A stretch of DNA of 64,000 nt from contig NC_079499.1 of NCBI RefSeq assembly GCF_030052815.1, forward strand, positions 87,087,183 to 87,151,182. The letters run 5' to 3'. This DNA is from Hevea brasiliensis (Eukaryota > Streptophyta > Magnoliopsida > Malpighiales > Euphorbiaceae). The translations under genes and the position numbers were made by a program. Of the stretch, positions 60,205 through 64,000 are shown in pieces. The notes below the pieces were generated by a model that made no database searches, was not told the origin of the DNA, and saw only the letters and a list, made by a program, of their open reading frames with translations. Position 1 is the stretch's first letter, and every line of letters starts with the position of its first letter.

Positions 60205-60932
60205 GTCCTTGAGGATATACTGAGGAGTTGTGTCATTGAGTTTGAGGGAAGTTGGGATAGATATCTCCCTCTGGCAGAATTTGCATACAACAATAGCTAC
60301 CAAGCTAGTATCGAAATGGCCCCGTATGAAGCGCTGTATGGGAGAAAATGTAGAACTCCAGTGTGCTGGACTGAATTGGGCAAAGACAAATTGGTGGGGC
60401 CAGACCTGGTGAAACAGACTGAGGAAAAGGTAAAACTAATCAAAGCTAATCTCAAGGTTGCCTCAGACAGACAGAAATCCTATGCCGACCTGAAGAGAAA
60501 AGAAATAGAATATGTGGTTGGCGACAAGGTGTTCCTCAAGGTGTCACCATGGAGGAAAGTATTGAGGTTTGGAAGGAAAGGTAAGTTAAGCCCTAGGTTC
60601 ATTGGCCCATATGAAGTCATTGAACGTGTGGGTCCAGTGGCCTATAGGCTAGCTTTACCACCAGAGCTGGACAAGATCCACAATGTGTTCCACGTATCCA
60701 TGCTCAGAAGATACCTCGGACCCTTCACATGTCATCTCGGAGAAGAAATTGAAATACAACCGGATTTGACATATGAAGAAGAACCTCTACGAATCCTAGC
60801 TCGGGAAGTAAAGAGTTGAGGAACAAGCGATTCCAGGTGAAAGTGCTTTGGAGGCACCACAACACCGAGGAGGCAACTTGGGAAAGTGAAGAGACGATGA
60901 GGCAACAGTTCCTTCAACTGTTTTGTATCGGG

Positions 60933-60954
60933 TAAATTTCGAGGACGAAATTTA
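60933..60954 (+). promoter_or_regulatory. Stem-loop beside the polypurine tract of element F
   Basis: TAAATTTCG-AGGA-CGAAATTTA, 9-bp stem, identical to D. Confidence 0.6.
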
Positions 60955-60958
60955 AATT

Positions 60959-60968
60959 AGAGGAAGAG
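60959..60968 (+). promoter_or_regulatory. Polypurine tract of element F
   Basis: AGAGGAAGAG lies before the 3' LTR at 60970. It lacks two Gs of the AGAGGGGAAGAG seen in D and E. Confidence 0.78.
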
Positions 60969-60969
60969 T

Positions 60970-63900
60970 TGTAACACCCTCCCGATAACAACTCAGTACA
61001 TTCTCTTATTCGGTGACGGTGTTGGTCCGGACAGCTAGAACGTCCGGAAAAATAATTAAACTTAAGTGAGGGACCATAATTAACTCAAATATTAATAAGA
61101 AACAATTAGTAAAAATTTTAAAAATAAAATACAACCAAGTCAAATGAGCCGGTGCCCAAGCGATGGGTAACCAGAGGGAAGTTGCGGTTCTCGCAACGAG
61201 GAGCCCTAGACCCGGGTGAAAAATTAGAAAATAATTTTTGGGACTCCAGAGAAGGGTTATTGAGGTTCCCATGGCATTAGAATGCCAAGAAAATACCTAG
61301 AAAAATTTTTCAATCAGTCTGACCAATTTTGACCGTTAAGCCAAACGGAGGGCATTTTGGTCATTTCGCCTTCGGAGGTGATTTTTGGCGACTTGTCCAG
61401 TTGAGTAAATAATTAATATGACATAAAATATGAATAAACATTACTAGAAATTAAATTGAAAATGAGTAGTGGAGAAAATAAAAGAAATTGAGGAAAAAGG
61501 GCTATTTATGACATCATGGTGATGTCATTTATAATTACCAACCAATCACAATTAAGCACCCATTTGACTAACAAATTAAAGAGATAAATAAAGACTAAAG
61601 AAGACCAAAAACCAGCAGCCATTCCTCTCTCCTCTAGTGCAGCCGAAACCTCTCCCTTCCACCCTCCATTGAAGTTCAATCAAGCAAGCTCAAATTCCTA
61701 CCTTGTTTCACCATAAAATCCTAACCTCACTTCATTAAAATTTTACCCTACACCTTAAACAAGCTTTTGGCAGCCTAGAAAGTGAAGGAAAGTGAAGTTT
61801 TGAATGAGGAAAAATCTGCCCTAATCAAGGTTAGTGCATTAGATACTTAAAACTCCTTATTTTCATGATTTGCAACTTGAATTGAGTAAGAATTGTAACT
61901 AAAATGAACAAGAATTATGTGTACACATACTATGAATTTTTGGCAGCCCTTGTGAAGGAATTATTTTGATTGTTTTGATGGACTTAAAGTGGGCTATAGA
62001 TGAAGTTTAAACCATGTGTGTATGTGATTATTGAAGGAGCTAATAATTAAGGTGTTGTGAAAACCTATAATGGAACTAGGGTTTTGAAGAGTGAAAAATT
62101 GGCTTGGCTTGGGAAATTGTTAGAGCACATTTTAATGGTCAATTAGTGACCATTTTAGGTAAGTTGACCATAATTAGAATTGAAAAATAGTATGGTAAAG
62201 TGAAGGTGAAATCTGCCCTAGGACAGCAGCAATGGACTGAGATTTCAGTCCAATTACACAGCCATAACTTTGGCTGTGTTGGTCCAATTGGTGTTTGGCC
62301 AATTGGACATGAAACTAGGCTTATAAGGGCACATTTTTGCTGAAGAAACCATGCCCAAAAGACCAAAGCAAGAGGACCAAAACTTGGCCCCAATCCGGAC
62401 ACCCTGCAACTGATTCTGCAGAATTGACCAAATGAACAGTAACTGTTCATTTGGCCATAACTCATTGTAGATTTGGTCAATTGACCTGAAATTTTTACAG
62501 CAATAAGTTAAGACATAGACAAACAACTTTCATGAAGGAACCTACCCCAAATTATGGCCAGAACCTAACCCAAATGGCAGTGGCAGTCACTGTTCATGTT
62601 ACTGTAGATATGGTAATTTCTGCAGAATGCAAGTCCGGCCAGCTGTGGTTTTTGGACCATATCTGGAGCTACAAAACTCCAAATGGAGTGATTCAAAAAA
62701 GAAAATTCAACTAGACAAAATAAGGAACAACTTTCATGTTTGTCATTTCTTCAAATTCCCACAGAAACAGTGTCCAATGGAGCAGTGAAGTTGACTCACA
62801 AAAACTGAAAATTCTACTTGTGTTGGTTTAAACTTTGAAATGGCATAAATGCTTAATGCCAACAAGTTTGGAATGCCAAATGTGGTATGTTGGGAGTGCC
62901 AAAGTCAATGTACATATTTTTATTCTAAAAGTCAACATTTTTGTTGACCAATAAGATGAATAGTGACACTAAAAATTTGAAATTCACAAATTGAAGAATT
63001 TAAAAGTTTCAAATGCCCTAGTATACCTAACAAGATTGGTTTGGATAGTTTGGCATGCCAATAGGGTTCGATTAGCGATCGCACATGGCAATATGCGTTA
63101 CGTGATTTCATGGCTTTTAGCCATTCGACTTTGCATTGAGACTTGGCCTTGTGCACGAGATTATTCTGACTTGGTAGTCGTTACATTGCACACCGAGTGA
63201 TGCATATGCGATCGATGGTGTGGCCCGAGTATTAGATACCCAGTGCGGTTACCGTTATCGATCCGATCGTCTAGTGTAGGTTACTTTGGGCAACCAAATG
63301 AATAAAAGTGGACAAAGTAAATAATATACAAATACCAAGCAAATGAAACATATACATTCACTACACATTTAATTTCTTGCTATTTTCTTTTATTATATTA
63401 TTGCACCACTAAGCATTATTGCTTAGCGCGTTGCTTTTGCCACGCGTAGGTACTGGAGATACAGATCGTGAGTCCGATGAACCCAGATCGGGTGAGTCCA
63501 TCCTGTAGTTCTGCACAGTGTCCGTGTCACCTCAACTTCTGCAGTGCATTGGTAGGACATTAGGTGTCATTTTGACATTTTGTAACTTAACTTTGTTTTC
63601 TCATATGTAATTAAACTTGTGTAATGTATATTGATGTTTATGTAAATTATGAAAATTGTACTTGTGAATGGAAATGTAAATGTTTACTTGTGATTTATAT
63701 GTGATCATCACATGTGATGGATGATTGAGAACTGGAATTGAAATGTTGTTGAGATCTTAATATTGAGAATTTGTTGATAAATTGAAGTTGGGATTGTTTG
63801 GAAATTATTTGGAAGTGTTTTTAAACAGGTTCCGAAGAACTGTTTTCTCCATTTTTAGCCGGTACTCCGCCGGATTTTCTTTAAAATTTTCGGAACCCCA

Positions 63901-64000
63901 AATAAATAATAATTTCGATAAATGGCTTAAATAAATCATATTTCATAAATTAGCTTCAAAAGCATGACACAAATTAAGTAAGGTATATTAGAGTGTGCCA
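60970..64000 (+). repeat. 3' LTR of element F, cut by window edge
   Basis: It matches 53070-56100 closely and ends in view at GAGTGTGCCA (56102-56111 in the 5' copy). The palindrome is at 61508-61528 and the 27-bp near-palindrome at 62428-62454. Differences from the 5' LTR cluster at about 60990-61020 and 63068-63265. Confidence 0.94.

Larger units (their letters stand above)
57585..60960 (+). pseudogene. pol: pol of element F, with an intron-like insert
   Basis: Protease has [15 protein letters not shown], a frameshift near 57645, then [18 protein letters not shown] is garbled at 58180-58430 and readable from 58434 ([21 protein letters not shown], one Ala missing). RNase H and the integrase finger (58860-59800) are full of one- and two-base indels. 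The integrase core is clear: MDFISGLP, then a TGA near 59944 (LEK then stop; D has LERLAEL), IYDRDPRF and QSERVIQ. A 75-bp GT...AG insert (60130-60204) follows, then VLEDILRSCVIEFEG, GPYEVIERVG and a chromodomain-like end frameshifted after 60819. The stop at 60958-60960 matches D. Confidence 0.88.
53070..64000 (+). mobile_element. Ty3/gypsy chromovirus element F, nearly complete and young
   Basis: Both LTRs, primer site, gag, pol and polypurine tract are present; the 3' LTR stops at the window edge about 70 bp short. The LTRs look almost identical over long stretches, so insertion is recent. It sits in the RT of element E in opposite orientation. Coding parts have many short indels, concentrated at CAG/CTG words, which may be sequence errors. 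Confidence 0.93.

Overview
This window looks like plant nuclear heterochromatin, probably from a eudicot. I see no host gene, tRNA, rRNA or CRISPR. Nearly everything recognisable is LTR retrotransposon, mostly Ty3/gypsy, with initiator-tRNA-Met primer sites (TGGTATCAGAGC), AT-rich spacers and long LTRs of 2.6-3.5 kb. The integrase C-termini carry a GPY/F motif followed by a chromodomain-like segment, which is typical of plant chromoviruses (Tekay/Del-like). A second, Athila-like gypsy lineage and a Ty1/copia relic are also present. I cannot name the species.

Layout. 1-5887: element A (chromovirus, minus strand), cut by the left window edge and inserted in a Ty1/copia RNase H relic (5888-6244). 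6270-10214: the copia LTR followed by a truncated inverted copy, forming a 1.84-kb inverted repeat. 10215-18072: element B (chromovirus, minus), decayed, with a 5' LTR but no 3' LTR. 18073-22017: AT-rich spacer with a 90/180-bp minisatellite, a 198-bp tandem duplication, an (ATT)n tract and an LTR-like fragment. From about 22018 to 47512 an Athila-like element (minus) is the apparent host for two chromoviruses. Element C (22580-32881, plus) is complete, with a perfect 5-bp target duplication. Element D (36440-44695, plus) has a truncated 3' LTR. 47513-53069: element E (minus), inserted in the Athila reverse transcriptase. 53070-64000: element F (plus), inserted in the reverse transcriptase of E; its 3' LTR runs about 70 bp past the window.

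How the parts work. Each chromovirus encodes Gag (capsid plus CCHC zinc knuckle) and Pol (protease, reverse transcriptase, RNase H, integrase with chromodomain). Every copy is disrupted by stops or frameshifts, or is cut by the window edge, so any movement would need proteins from another copy. Elements D, E and F are one subfamily sharing an unusual feature: a 74-75 bp AT-rich insert with GT...AG ends and strong splice-site context, placed just after the catalytic Glu of integrase. B and C lack it. It looks like a small intron kept through retrotransposition, and whether it is spliced would decide if integrase carries its chromodomain. This is the most interesting signal here.

Other structure: a covarying stem-loop beside the polypurine tract, several palindromes conserved between LTR copies, and clustered CAG/CTG-to-CG changes in D and F that look more like base-calling artefacts at methylated CHG sites than natural decay.
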